Positions 26,301 through 34,334 of a DNA stretch of 64,000 nt are shown here, in pieces. Source of the DNA: Acetispira formosa (nom. nud.) (GTDB lineage Bacteria; Desulfobacterota; Desulfarculia; Adiutricales; Adiutricaceae). Below the pieces are notes generated by a model. That model did not search any database, was not told where the DNA came from, and worked only from the letters and a program-made list of their open reading frames with translations. The translations under genes and the position numbers were made by a program. Positions within the stretch are counted from its first letter, which is position 1, and the number at the start of each line of letters is the position of its first letter. Where the stretch lies: positions 2,628,001 through 2,692,000 of the forward strand of contig CP026657.1 of NCBI GenBank assembly GCA_023525915.1, written 5' to 3'.

Positions 26301-26612
26301 GTCAATGCAGGGCTTGGTGACTTCCAGCTCGTCCAGCACCTGGATGGTTTTCAGTTCCAGATAGCGGCTGCCGGTCAGCCAGGCACTCACGATGTTCTGC
26401 ACCAGTTGGGTCTGGGGGCCGGCGGCCACGCCTATGGGGGTTTCCAGCAACTGGCCGTAACGGGTCATGCGGAAAGGATCGTCTTTTTTGGGGCGGAAAA
26501 ACAGATTCTCAGGAATGCCGTAAATTTCGCCTTTTTCCAGGTCTCCGAAAATCCACTTCAGATGGGTGCTTAAAGAGGTCAGAGAAAATTTGTCGCTATG
26601 TGATTTGGTCAT
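23325..26612 (-). CDS. ygfK: YgfK-type flavin/iron-sulfur oxidoreductase of anaerobic purine catabolism
   Basis: A 1,095-residue oxidoreductase. Residues about 1-440 form a dihydroorotate-dehydrogenase-like TIM barrel (ETPIGVAAGPQTQLVQNIV, STMHGCPPEEVEKI). A GltD-like part follows, with cysteine clusters CFAAPCMETCPASQ and CDHQCQFKC, the FAD motif IIGAGPGGLSAAHYL and the NAD(P)H motif VLGAGNSAMDVART. A ferredoxin-like tail has CLQCDQLCNICTTVCPNRA and CNECGNCAAFCPTSG. The historic name is putative selenate reductase subunit. In gut anaerobes the gene belongs to the urate-degradation set. It probably supplies electrons for reductive ring attack; the reaction is not proven. The start at 26612 follows AGGGGA. 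Confidence 0.93.
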   Translation of the reverse strand: MTKSHSDKFSLTSLSTHLKWIFGDLEKGEIYGIPENLFFRPKKDDPFRMTRYGQLLETPIGVAAGPQTQLVQNIVSAWLTGSRYLELKTIQVLDELEVTKPCIDMADEGYNCEWSQELKLDQSFNEYLNAFIILYILKDKLKIGEAGEAGFIFNMSAGYNLEGIQSPSVQRFFDRMTNCEAELAAKLEEAAKIYPRVKELNIPGKISDNLTVSTMHGCPPEEVEKIGSYFITQRGFHTTIKLNPTLIGADTLRSILNDKLGFQTWVPDEAFGHDLKYPDGVNLIKSLSVQAQEAKVQFALKLTNTLETQNQLQNLPKSEGMVYMSGRSLHAISVNLAAKLQKEFDGQLDISFSAGADYKNLPSLIAGGLKPVTVSSDALRPGGYGRMSQYLEVLGQTMREARAFDIDSFIAAKGGGKKGQAAALANLLNYAAEVLDDPRYKKEDYVYKNGVKTKRALSRFNCFAAPCMETCPASQDIPRYLNYTARGEYELAYQTIMATNPFPNVQGAVCDHQCQFKCTRLNYDTPLKIREIKRFIAEKHQGPTGLKAGAANGLSVAIIGAGPGGLSAAHYLAIADFKVEMFEAKPRPGGMAADAIPAFRLSDDSLKKDIDNILSLGVKLNLNHKVDRAGLEKMRQDFDYVYLAIGAQANTRLGIENEDAQGVMDQLTFLSQVRRGEKTGLGKNVIVLGAGNSAMDVARTARRLGSEVTIVYRRTRREMPADPDEIREALEEGVKLVELSAPEKVLVKDGKVSGLSVCSMRLGEPDASGRARPVKVEGSEHDIQADTVIAAIGQDLRLDVWPESKLEMDPKTGLTQLAKVYTGGDAGRGASSLIQAIADGRQVAHAISEAAHKEARLPAAPADDRLLDIASLRFKQGRRLSGPQIKHKAPADRLNFNLFTETYTDEEARAEAARCLQCDQLCNICTTVCPNRANLAIPGKKLTQPIQKAVVKGGKVEIVTEGIQPVDQAFQIFNLADFCNECGNCAAFCPTSGAPYMDKFRVHLSKESYDNGPDGFHFPEAGLVLIKRGGEEATLKVLGNALKYSDKNMTAELDSASFEARSAGLSGGLTETSLVPAAEAAVVWSLLSGHHLFKA

Positions 26613-26630
26613 AACTTCCCCTTGAGTTTT

Positions 26631-26702
26631 GTGCGTGGTCCGCACTGGACTGGTCCGATGTGGCGTTTTCGACCGGCCGGGGATTTCGGCCGGGAAGTAA
26701 CC
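26631..26702 (-). repeat. Family 2 repeat upstream of ygfK
   Basis: On the minus strand the copy reads M1 (ACTTCCCGGCCGAAATCC, GGTCGAAAACGCCACATCGG) and GTCCA, then the hairpin GTGCGGACCACGCAC (26631-26645). It ends 18 nt before the ygfK ATG, with the ribosome-binding site in that gap. Confidence 0.9.
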
Positions 26703-26720
26703 TGGACGCAGTTGGTCTAT

Positions 26721-28103
26721 TTATGGACAAAACGGCTGGCGGGCGATGAATCGTCCCTGGCCAGGCTCACCCATGAAGCGTTCCCCGTCCACTATTTTCC
26801 GGCCGCGGATGAAGACCTGTTCAGGCCAGCCGCGCACGGTGATGTTTTCAAACGGCGTGTAGTCAACGGCCTGATGAAGGTTTTCAGCCGTCAGAGACTT
26901 TTCAGCTCCGGGATTAAAGATAACGATGTCGGCATCGAAACCTGGTTCCAGACGGCCCTTTTTTTCCAGGCCGAAAAGCCGGGCCGGACTGGTGGAAACC
27001 AAATCCACCCAGCGGGAAGGGCTCAGGCCCCGTTTCAGAACGCCTTCGGAATAAAGAAGAGGCAAGCGCGTCTCCACGCCGGGAATGCCGCCGGGGCACT
27101 TGAAGACATTGCCCCAGGCCCGCACCTTCTTATCCTTCCAGGCAAAGGAGCAATGATCGGTGGCCACCGTGGAGATGGTGCCGTCCATCAGCCCTGCCCA
27201 CATGGCGTCCACATCCTTTTGCTTCCGGGGCGTGGGGGCCATGACGAATTTCAGGGCTTCATCAAAATTGCCTTCGTAACAATCGTCAGTCAGGGTAAGG
27301 TATTGCGGGCAGGTTTCCGCCCAGACCCGCCGCCCGGCCGCGCGGGCTTTCCGCACCGCCTCCAGCCCACCGGCTGTGGAAAGGTGCACGATGTAAAGCG
27401 GCGCGTCACCGGCGGCTTCGGCCAGGCGGATGGCTGTTTCCACCGCTAAAGCCTCAGCGTAATCCGGGCGGCTCTGCGGGTGGCTGGTGGCCTTGCGCGG
27501 TGCGGTCCTTTTCAGTTCTTCGGCCAAATGACTGACTATGGCGTGATTTTCAGCGTGAACCGTGGTCAGCCCGCTTGCGTCGCCCACGGCCTTGAGGGCG
27601 GCCAGAAAACTTTCATCATCCAGGCGGCCGTCGTAGGTCATGTATACTTTGAAACTGGGGTAGCCGCCCCCGACGATATCGGGAATGGCCGTTTTGACTT
27701 CTTCATTCCAGTGTTGAAAAACGCCGTGGAGGCCATAATCAATGACCGACTCCACGGCGTTCTCGCGATACAAATCCAATTGATAGTTCAGCGGGCAGCC
27801 GGCGGGGCCGAAGCCGGGGTGTTCCACCACTGTGGTTGTTCCGCCGTAGGCGGCCGCTTTGCCGCCAAAAAACCAGCCGTCGCTGGCGTGCGCCTGGCCG
27901 ACGCTGAGATCTAAGTGAGTGTGAACATCCACGCCGCCGGGAATTACCAGCATCCCCTTGGCCTCAATCATTTCTGCGCCCTCCGGGGGCTCAAGCTCCG
28001 GGGCGATAGCGGTGATGGTGCCGTCCACGGCCAGAAGGTCGGCCTGAAATTCTTTTTCAGCCGTAACCACCAGACCGTTTTTAATAAAGAGGATGTTCGC
28101 CAT
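26721..28103 (-). CDS. hyuA: Hydantoinase/dihydropyrimidinase HyuA
   Basis: Binuclear-zinc cyclic amidohydrolase, 460 residues. Ligands read GGVDVHTHLDL (His61, His63), SFKVYMTY (carboxylated Lys152), TVHAENH (His183), IVHLSTAGG (His240) and TDHCSF (Asp316), the full set for D-hydantoinases. In E. coli-type clusters HyuA opens a hydantoin-like ring during purine breakdown. Here it lies between ygfK and ssnA. A perfect 11-bp hairpin sits just before its ribosome-binding site. The physiological substrate is inferred from the neighbours. Confidence 0.92.
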   Translation of the reverse strand: MANILFIKNGLVVTAEKEFQADLLAVDGTITAIAPELEPPEGAEMIEAKGMLVIPGGVDVHTHLDLSVGQAHASDGWFFGGKAAAYGGTTTVVEHPGFGPAGCPLNYQLDLYRENAVESVIDYGLHGVFQHWNEEVKTAIPDIVGGGYPSFKVYMTYDGRLDDESFLAALKAVGDASGLTTVHAENHAIVSHLAEELKRTAPRKATSHPQSRPDYAEALAVETAIRLAEAAGDAPLYIVHLSTAGGLEAVRKARAAGRRVWAETCPQYLTLTDDCYEGNFDEALKFVMAPTPRKQKDVDAMWAGLMDGTISTVATDHCSFAWKDKKVRAWGNVFKCPGGIPGVETRLPLLYSEGVLKRGLSPSRWVDLVSTSPARLFGLEKKGRLEPGFDADIVIFNPGAEKSLTAENLHQAVDYTPFENITVRGWPEQVFIRGRKIVDGERFMGEPGQGRFIARQPFCP

Positions 28104-28115
28104 TCGCTTACCTCT

Positions 28116-28144
28116 GGCCGTCAGTTATAAAGAAACTGACGGCC
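28116..28144 (-). promoter_or_regulatory. Leader hairpin before hyuA
   Basis: GGCCGTCAGTT (28116-28126) and AACTGACGGCC (28134-28144) form a perfect 11-bp stem with a 7-nt loop. There is no T-tract. On the minus strand it ends immediately before the AGAGG site and start of hyuA, so it may affect mRNA processing or initiation. Confidence 0.45.
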
Positions 28145-28226
28145 GCAATATGAATGTCAAGGGAGCACGGCCACCCACGGGCGACTGAAGCATTGAAGCG
28201 GAGCGGGTGGTGTGCCTGTAAAAAAA

Positions 28227-29507
28227 TCATTTGGCCATGGCCGCCCACAAACGGCCAGCCTGCTCCTGGGCGTAAGCTATGATGCTGTCTTCATCTTCAC
28301 TGACCAGGCGGCGGTTTTCCACGATCACTTTGCCTTGCGCGATGACTGTTTCCACATCGTTGGAGGAGAAACCGAAAGCGAAGTGGCCGGGAAAATTGTC
28401 GGTGCCGCAGGGAGTGGGGCTCGGGTAATCCATGATCACCAGATTGTTGGCGCTGTCGCCCGGCACGTCCATCGCGGCCAGATATTTATGAACAGCCCGG
28501 AAGCGGCTGTAAAGCTCGGACGGGGAGATCCCTTCAGTATGCTGACCGGCCATATAGGCGGCCTGGGCACTGCGGATCATGTCATTGTGCATGCCGTCGA
28601 CGCCAAGCATAACGCGGGGAGTCCACTTGTAGCCGGTGAGGCCGACATTGTTATTCTGATTGCTTTCGCAGCTCTGGGCCACCCAGGCTTTGGATTCGGC
28701 CACCAGCTTTTTCTCGGCTTCGTCCAGATGGACGCAGTGACCGAGAATAGTGTGAGGCTGGGCCAGAACGCCAAACTTGTCCAGGCGCTGGGCCACGCGC
28801 ATATTATGTTTTTTCAGGCAGTCTTGCTGATCGGATTCAGCTTCGGCCACATGGATGTGGAGGCCGGTTTTGTGCTTGACTGCCAGATCGACCGACTTTT
28901 TCAAAGTGTCGTCGCTGACGGTGAAGGAGGCATGGAGGCCCACAAGACCGTGGCGGCCGCTGCCCAAATATTCATCGTGCTCGGCCAGGCCATCGTCAGT
29001 GATTTTCTGGCCGTCGCGATCGGAAATTTCATAGCACAAAAGGTGCCCCACGCCCACTCGCTCGAAAGCCTGGGCTATGGTCTCCAGAGAGCCGCGAATG
29101 GAATAGGGCGCGGCGTGGTGATCAATGATGAAGGTGACGCCGCGTTTGGCGCAGCCCATGGCCGCGATGAGGGCGCTGGCTTCGGTCATATCGTTGTCAA
29201 GGCATTTGTCGAGCCGCCACCAGACCTGTTCGAGCACTTCGACAAAGTTGGTGGGGGTGACCGGAGAGGGGGGCATGCCCCTGGAAAGGGCGGAATAGAT
29301 ATGGTGGTGCCCGCAGCCGAACGAGCGGGTGACGAGTTTGCCCCGGCAGTCAATAACTCTGTCGCCGGGTTTGCGCTCCGCCAGAGGCGGCGTTTTATCG
29401 ATAAGCTTTATGCCGCCTTTGGGACCTTCATCAACGGCCAGGTCGGTGTTGGTGAAGGCCAGAGTTTCTGAGTCAAGATACCGGGCATTTTTCAAATACA
29501 GAGTCAT
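28227..29507 (-). CDS. ssnA: Aminohydrolase SsnA
   Basis: A 426-residue amidohydrolase of the SsnA family. The metal site reads GCGHHHIYSALSRGM (residues about 65-79), LHIHVAEAESDQQ, LGHCVHLDEAE and GVDGMHNDM. The HHHIYS form is characteristic of SsnA rather than guanine deaminase. In anaerobic purine utilisers the gene belongs to the core urate catabolic set, acting on a ring-opened or dihydro intermediate. The exact step is not deducible here. It precedes hyuA in the same direction with a 123-bp gap. Confidence 0.92.
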   Translation of the reverse strand: MTLYLKNARYLDSETLAFTNTDLAVDEGPKGGIKLIDKTPPLAERKPGDRVIDCRGKLVTRSFGCGHHHIYSALSRGMPPSPVTPTNFVEVLEQVWWRLDKCLDNDMTEASALIAAMGCAKRGVTFIIDHHAAPYSIRGSLETIAQAFERVGVGHLLCYEISDRDGQKITDDGLAEHDEYLGSGRHGLVGLHASFTVSDDTLKKSVDLAVKHKTGLHIHVAEAESDQQDCLKKHNMRVAQRLDKFGVLAQPHTILGHCVHLDEAEKKLVAESKAWVAQSCESNQNNNVGLTGYKWTPRVMLGVDGMHNDMIRSAQAAYMAGQHTEGISPSELYSRFRAVHKYLAAMDVPGDSANNLVIMDYPSPTPCGTDNFPGHFAFGFSSNDVETVIAQGKVIVENRRLVSEDEDSIIAYAQEQAGRLWAAMAK

Positions 29508-29524
29508 GGTCGCCTCGCTATTTC

Positions 29525-29795
29525 AAATATGAATTCTACCTTAAACTTCTTGTGTGGCGCTACGCAAAAAACGTGGTTTTTGCTTCGCGGGCAACATCAT
29601 CAGCATTAATACCAGTCGCTGACGCTCCGTCTCGCGGACTCGACCATCGCTATGACGGCCGCCTTACGCGCTCTATTTAGTTTAACATACGGAACATCTG
29701 TCGCCTATACTTTCAGCCGGAAAACTTTATCGTTGCTTCCCGGCCGAAAGCCAAGGCAAGTCGAAAGCGCCACATCGGAGAGGATGCGCGAGCAT
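29525..29795. repeat. Family 1 repeat and partial family 2 repeat upstream of ssnA
   Basis: Family 1 at 29525-29650 (CTACGCAAAAAACGTGG, CCAGTCGCTGACGCTCCGTC). A family 2 M1 remnant at about 29733-29795 (CTTCCCGGCCGAAAGCC, GTCGAAAGCGCCACATCGG) whose terminal hairpin has decayed. They occupy the ygeW-ssnA gap of 309 bp. Confidence 0.85.
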
Positions 29796-29816
29796 CCGGG
29801 GCCCGTGCGGCCAGCA

Positions 29817-31025
29817 CTACATGATGCGGGGACGGCCGCATTCGAGGCGTTCGGCCAGTTTGTCGGCCGGGTTGTTGAATTTGGCCAGCATCATCATGGC
29901 GGCGATGATATAGGGCTTGTAGCTGGCTTCCTTATACATGGCCACGCGATGGCGGTCAAAAACGGCCCCTTCCACTTCGCCTTCCTTGCAGGAAACGCCG
30001 GTGATGTCGGCCGGGAGGCAATGCATGTAAAGGGCTTCACCGAACTTGGTCTTCTGATTGGTCTTGAGCATCATGCCCTCGGTGGCGTGCCAATCCTTGT
30101 GCTCGGCGTTCTGCTTCAGAAGCTCCTGCTCCAGAGCCTTGATGCCGGCTTCGTCGCCTTCACCATAAAGGTTGGTGCGCTTTTCCATGGCCGCGAAGGG
30201 AGCCCAGCTTTTGGGATAAACGATGTCCGCGCCCTCGAAAGCTTCGGCCATTGAGTTGGATTTGGTGAACTTGCCGCCGCTGGCCGCCGCGTTATTCTTG
30301 GCCACTTCCTCAACTTCGGGCATAACTTCATAACCCTTGGGGTGAGCCAGGGCCACTTCCATGCCGAAGCGGGTCATCAGGCCGATAACGCCCTGCGGGA
30401 CGGAGAGAGGTTTGCCGTAAGAAGGCGAATAGGCCCAGGTCATGGCGATCTTTTTGCCTTTCAGCTTATCCACGCCGCCGAAGGTGTTGATGATGTGGAG
30501 CATGTCGGCCATGGTCTGGGTGGGGTGGTCGATATCACACTGAAGGTTGACCAGGGTCGGGCGCTGTTCCAGAACGCCGTCGCGATAACCTTCCAGGACG
30601 CTCTTGGAGACTTCCCGCATGTAGGCGTTGCCTTTGCCGATATACATATCATCGCGGATACCGATGACGTCGGCCATAAAGGAGACCATGTTGGCCGTCT
30701 CGCGCACGGTTTCGCCGTGGGCGATCTGGGATTTGCCCTCATCAAGATCCTGAACGGTCAGGCCCAAAAGGTTACAGGCGCTGGCATAGCTGAAGCGGGT
30801 GCGGGTGGAGTTGTCGCGGAACAGGGAAATACCCAGGCCCGAATCAAAGAAGCGGGTGCTGACATTAGCTTCACGCATGCCGCGCAGGATGTCGGCCACG
30901 GCGAAGACGGCGGCGATTTCATCGTCGGTCTTTTCCCAGGTCAACAGAAAATCGTTGAGATACATGTCTTTATAATTGAGCTTGCTCAGTTGTTTGATGA
31001 GGCTTTTAATCTTCAGCTTGTCCAT
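29817..31025 (-). CDS. ygeW: YgeW-type carbamoyltransferase
   Basis: Member of the aspartate/ornithine carbamoyltransferase superfamily, 402 residues. Carbamoyl-phosphate motif: FRDNSTRTRFSYASACNLLG. Second domain motifs: HPTQTMADMLHI and MHCLPADI. The FRDNSTRTR form and extra length mark the YgeW subgroup, not OTCase or ATCase. In purine-fermenting anaerobes it is thought to run in the phosphorolytic direction, releasing carbamoyl phosphate from a ureido intermediate, and the next gene is carbamate kinase. The start follows AAGGAG. Confidence 0.93.
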   Translation of the reverse strand: MDKLKIKSLIKQLSKLNYKDMYLNDFLLTWEKTDDEIAAVFAVADILRGMREANVSTRFFDSGLGISLFRDNSTRTRFSYASACNLLGLTVQDLDEGKSQIAHGETVRETANMVSFMADVIGIRDDMYIGKGNAYMREVSKSVLEGYRDGVLEQRPTLVNLQCDIDHPTQTMADMLHIINTFGGVDKLKGKKIAMTWAYSPSYGKPLSVPQGVIGLMTRFGMEVALAHPKGYEVMPEVEEVAKNNAAASGGKFTKSNSMAEAFEGADIVYPKSWAPFAAMEKRTNLYGEGDEAGIKALEQELLKQNAEHKDWHATEGMMLKTNQKTKFGEALYMHCLPADITGVSCKEGEVEGAVFDRHRVAMYKEASYKPYIIAAMMMLAKFNNPADKLAERLECGRPRIM

Positions 31026-31102
31026 TGCGAAAACTCCTTAGTGTGTGATTGGCGTGGGTGTTACATTGACTGACGAATATCCGCAAGCGGGCGTCAACCG
31101 CT

Positions 31103-32047
31103 TCAGTTTATAATATGGGTGCCCTTGCCGTCCTTGACGGCTGTGCCCAAGTTCTGCGGGTCGGTGATGATGACTTCCTTGCCGCCGTTTTTGAGGAAAT
31201 TCAGGGCCGCTTCAATTTTCGGGCCCATGCTGCCCGGAGGGAAGTGGCCTTCGGCCAGGTATTTTTCCATATCAGCCGCTTTGACCGTGCCGAGTTTTTC
31301 CTCATTGGGCTTGCCGAAGTTGATGGAAACCTGCGGCACGCCGGTGGAGATGATCAACAGGTCGCTTTTGAGCTTTTCGGCCAGGAGGCAGGTGGCCAGA
31401 TCTTTATCAATGACGGCCGAAACGCCTTCCAGCATGCCGTCTTTCTCCACCACTGGAATGCCGCCGCCGCCGACGGTGACCACATTGAAACCGGCCGCGA
31501 TCATGGATTCAACCGCGTCGAGTTCCACAATACCCTTAGGTATGGGCGAGGCCACCACCCGGCGATAGCCGCGATTGGAATCGGCTTTCAAAATCCAGGT
31601 AGGGTGATCTTTTTTAATCTGTTCCAGCTCGCTCTCTTCGTAGAAACCGCCGATGAACTTGGTGGGCTCCTGGAAGCCGGGGTCGTCTTTATCCACCAGC
31701 ACCTGGGTCACAAGGCTGACGGTGCGGCTGGTCTTGCCGCGCTTTTTCATCTCGTTATCGAGATTCTGCTGAATTTCGTAACCAATGGCCCCTTGGGTGT
31801 CGGCCACGGCGATGACCAGAGAGATGCGGTGAATCTGTTGGGCGGCCAGGTCGGACCGGGCCAGAATGAAGCCGACCTGCGGGCCGTTGCCGTGGGTCAC
31901 CACCACCTGGTAGCCGGCTTCTATGATGTCGGCAATGTGTTTGGTTGTTTCAAAGACGGCCATATGCTGGTCCTCAAGGGACTCCTTGCCTTTGGCCGAG
32001 ATCAGTGAGTTGCCGCCGATAGCGATGACAGCGGTGGGCTTCTTCAT
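31103..32047 (-). CDS. arcC: Carbamate kinase
   Basis: Uses carbamoyl phosphate and ADP to make ATP, CO2 and ammonia. The protein has 314 residues of the amino-acid-kinase fold. Motifs: AIGGNSL near the start, VTHGNGPQVG, VGGGGIPVV, AVIDKDL and PPGSMGPKI. The E. coli purine cluster has the homologue yqeA. With ygeW it forms the substrate-level phosphorylation step of the pathway. The ATG at 32047 follows CGGAG, and a family 2 hairpin ends 14 nt upstream. Confidence 0.94.
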   Translation of the reverse strand: MKKPTAVIAIGGNSLISAKGKESLEDQHMAVFETTKHIADIIEAGYQVVVTHGNGPQVGFILARSDLAAQQIHRISLVIAVADTQGAIGYEIQQNLDNEMKKRGKTSRTVSLVTQVLVDKDDPGFQEPTKFIGGFYEESELEQIKKDHPTWILKADSNRGYRRVVASPIPKGIVELDAVESMIAAGFNVVTVGGGGIPVVEKDGMLEGVSAVIDKDLATCLLAEKLKSDLLIISTGVPQVSINFGKPNEEKLGTVKAADMEKYLAEGHFPPGSMGPKIEAALNFLKNGGKEVIITDPQNLGTAVKDGKGTHIIN

Positions 32048-32061
32048 TTTTTATACTCCGA

Positions 32062-32135
32062 TGTGCGTGGTCCGCACGGGACTGGTCCGATGGGGCGCTT
32101 TCGACCGGCCGAGGTCTTCGGCCGGGAAGCGGCAT
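32062..32135 (-). repeat. Family 2 repeat upstream of arcC
   Basis: On the minus strand: M1 (CTTCCCGGCCGAAGACC, GTCGAAAGCGCCCCATCGG), CCAGTCCC and the hairpin GTGCGGACCACGCAC (32062-32076). It is almost identical to the copies upstream of ygfK and of the xanthine permease. Confidence 0.9.
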
Positions 32136-32143
32136 TGGTCCTG

Positions 32144-33361
32144 CTATTTATTATCTTCGACGTAGATATCCGGCAGGGCGGCGTAGAACGCGGCGCAGGT
32201 GACCAGATCGTTTTTCCAGGTGATTTCGTTGGGCGCGTGGGCCTGAGCTTCCTTGCCGGGGCCGAAGCCCATCACCGGAATGCCGAACATGCCCATGATG
32301 GAGACGCCGTTGGTGGAGAAGGTCCATTTATCCAGGCGGCCGGGTTTATTGAACAGCTTTTCATAGGTCTTCATGCCGGCCTTGCAGACCACATGGTCTT
32401 CCGGGAGCACCCAGGTGGGGAAGTAGCAGTCGGTGGGGTAGACCAGGCCGGTCCAGGACGGCTCTTCATAGGTGTACATGGAGACTTCCACCCGGTCACC
32501 GCTTTCCTTCACGGAAGGAAGGTTGCGGATTTCGGCCAGGGAGCTTTCCTTGTCTTCGCCCCAGGTCAGGCGGCGGTCAATGGAGACGGCGCAGCTGTCG
32601 GCCACCGCGCAGCGTGAGGGCGAGGTGTAGAAGACCTGGGAGACGGTGAGGGTGCCTTTGCCGAGGAAGGGGTCGTCCTTCAGATTCTGGGAAAGCTTTT
32701 CAAGATCGGAAAGAATCCGGCCCATGCGGAAAATGGCGTTGTCGCCGCGTTCGGGGGCGCTGCCGTGGCAGGAGACGCCCTTGACGTCGACGCGGATTTC
32801 CATACGGCCGCGCTGGCCGCGATAGATGCCGCCATCGGTGGGCTCGGTGGAGACCACGAATTCAGGTTTCAGGCCCTTTTCTTTAATAAGGTACTGCCAG
32901 CAGAGGCCATCGCAGTCTTCTTCCTGAACGGTGCCGACGAAGACCACGGTGCAGTCTTTGGCCAGGCCCAGTTCCTTGATGATTTTGCCGGCGTAAACCA
33001 TGGAGGCCATGCCGCCCTCCTGGTCGCTGCCGCCGCGGCCGCCGATGATTTCATCGTCTTCCATGCCCTCATAGGGATCAAAGGTCCAGTTGGCGCGGTT
33101 GCCGATGCCGACGGTATCGATGTGGGCGTCGAAAGCGATGAGGCGCTTGCCGGTGCCGATGTAGCCAAGGACGTTGCCCATGCCGTCGAATTCAACCTTG
33201 TCGAAGCCGACCTTTTCCATTTCTTCCTTAATGCGGTGCACCACTTCCTTTTCCTTGCAGCTTTCGCTGGGGATACGGATCATGTCACGCAGGAACTTGG
33301 TCATATCGGCTTTGTATTTTTCGGAGAGCTCGTTAATCTTTTTGAAATCCAGGTCCGCCAT
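32144..33361 (-). CDS. ygeY: YgeY-type M20 metallohydrolase
   Basis: A 405-residue M20 peptidase/deacylase homologue. Zinc and catalytic residues: FDAHIDTVG (metal His, catalytic Asp), [10 protein letters not shown] (bridging Asp), [11 protein letters not shown] (general-base Glu and metal Glu), VSTEPTD and a final HAPNE. In anaerobic urate degraders YgeY hydrolyses an amide of the opened ring; the substrate is inferred. It is the first gene of the leftward cluster. AAGGAG precedes the ATG. The sigma-54 promoter at 33443-33460 lies about 80 bp upstream. Confidence 0.92.
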   Translation of the reverse strand: MADLDFKKINELSEKYKADMTKFLRDMIRIPSESCKEKEVVHRIKEEMEKVGFDKVEFDGMGNVLGYIGTGKRLIAFDAHIDTVGIGNRANWTFDPYEGMEDDEIIGGRGGSDQEGGMASMVYAGKIIKELGLAKDCTVVFVGTVQEEDCDGLCWQYLIKEKGLKPEFVVSTEPTDGGIYRGQRGRMEIRVDVKGVSCHGSAPERGDNAIFRMGRILSDLEKLSQNLKDDPFLGKGTLTVSQVFYTSPSRCAVADSCAVSIDRRLTWGEDKESSLAEIRNLPSVKESGDRVEVSMYTYEEPSWTGLVYPTDCYFPTWVLPEDHVVCKAGMKTYEKLFNKPGRLDKWTFSTNGVSIMGMFGIPVMGFGPGKEAQAHAPNEITWKNDLVTCAAFYAALPDIYVEDNK

Positions 33362-33442
33362 GGGGCAACTCCTTCCTCAGAGTTTATAATGTTGTATGTT
33401 GCGGCCGAAACGGCCTTTCGCTTGAAGCTTGCTTAAAGAACT

Positions 33443-33460
33443 AAGCAATCCTGGTGCCAA
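33443..33460 (-). promoter_or_regulatory. Sigma-54 (RpoN) promoter of the purine catabolic cluster
   Basis: On the minus strand TTGGCACCAGGATTGCTT contains the -24 GG (33458-33457) and -12 GC (33446-33445) with exactly 10 nt between, matching TGGCAC-N5-TTGC without a mismatch. Transcription would start near 33433, about 72 nt before ygeY. In E. coli the comparable cluster carries a sigma-54 activator gene (ygeV). None is in this window. Confidence 0.8.
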
Positions 33461-33505
33461 AAAAAATATCAATAAAATCAATGGGATTTATTTATCTAAG
33501 GTTCC

Positions 33506-33554
33506 TTTTTTCAAAATGAAATTTCTCAAAACAATATATTTCTCAAAATGATAT
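33506..33554 (-). promoter_or_regulatory. Tandem 17-bp repeats, likely activator sites
   Basis: ATTTCTCAAAACAATAT (33521-33537) and ATTTCTCAAAATGATAT (33538-33554) are direct repeats differing at two positions, with a third degenerate TTTTTTCAAAATGAA at 33506. They lie 50-95 bp upstream of the sigma-54 -24 box, where enhancer-binding proteins usually sit. The tract is very AT-rich. The binding protein is not known. Confidence 0.6.
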
Positions 33555-34065
33555 GGCGGCAAAGGTAAAACGCGGAGGGCGGGGCGGTGAGATATCTCCA
33601 TAGTGGAGCGATTTTAAGTATGGCATTTTCCCTTAAACTGGTGGCCCGTCCGCTACGCAAAAAGCGTGGTTTTTGCTTCGCGAGCGGCTTTTATGGCCTC
33701 AAAACCAGTCGCTGGCGCTCCGTCTCCCCTATCGGGTCGACCTGCGATTTTTAAAAATGTAGACCTTTTCCCTTAAACTGACGGCCCCTCGGCTACGCAA
33801 AAATCGTGGTCCCCGCTGGAGAAATCTCACCGCCCAGCCCTCCTGGTCCTGGTTAGCTCATGTAAGAAAACCGCAATCGTCACCCTACCCAAACGCTGAC
33901 ACTGACCAGGCCGGGCGGGCGAAAAATTTTCTGTAAGTCGCTCGTAATTTTGCTCCCCGGACGGGCACGGACAGACAAAATGCCGCAGAAGCCACCCGGC
34001 CGGGAATACGAGAAAATTACGAGCGACGTCAGAAATTTTTTCGCCCGCCCGGCCGGGTTTTACCT
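33552..34065 (-). repeat. Rearranged family 3 element invaded by family 1
   Basis: Hairpin 2's outer arm (GCGGAGGGCGGGGCGGTGAG, about 33570-33605) is followed directly by a full family 1 copy (33613-33745) and a second family 1 5' half. The latter fuses at a shared CAAAAA-CGTGGT stretch (about 33799) into hairpin 2's other arm. The conserved spacer and intact hairpin 1 follow (33920-34060). The original 54-nt loop of hairpin 2 has been replaced. Confidence 0.85.
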
Positions 34066-34334
34066 GACCCTCTTTCAAGCGGGCAGTTCGCAGTCCGGTC
34101 CTGTTTGTTTTTTGACGGAGCGTCAAAAATAGCCGCTTTTATTGACAATTTATTCTAGCAAACCACTTTAGGATGCATTGATTTCCTCATTCATGTTTTT
34201 AATAATATCGCAATTATATAAGCATGTTACCTTGAACAGTGAATGGCTTGCCGATTTTGGCCTCCATATTGCTTCTAATGAGACTGACCCGCCACCGGCA
34301 GCAAGCCGAAACGGGAGAAGGAGCAAGGTGGCTT
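34066..34334. other. Upstream region of flgF
   Basis: An AT-rich gap with no gene. TTGACA occurs at 34144, but no -10 box at suitable spacing is clear. GCCGATTT at about 34250 recalls the -10 of flagellar sigma-28 promoters, without a good -35. I regard the promoter as unresolved. Confidence 0.4.

Noticed and set aside
24270-26573. 767-aa plus-strand ORF opposite ygfK
   Set aside because: A shadow of a GC-rich gene; it has no recognisable domain, and ygfK on the other strand is a full-length known family.
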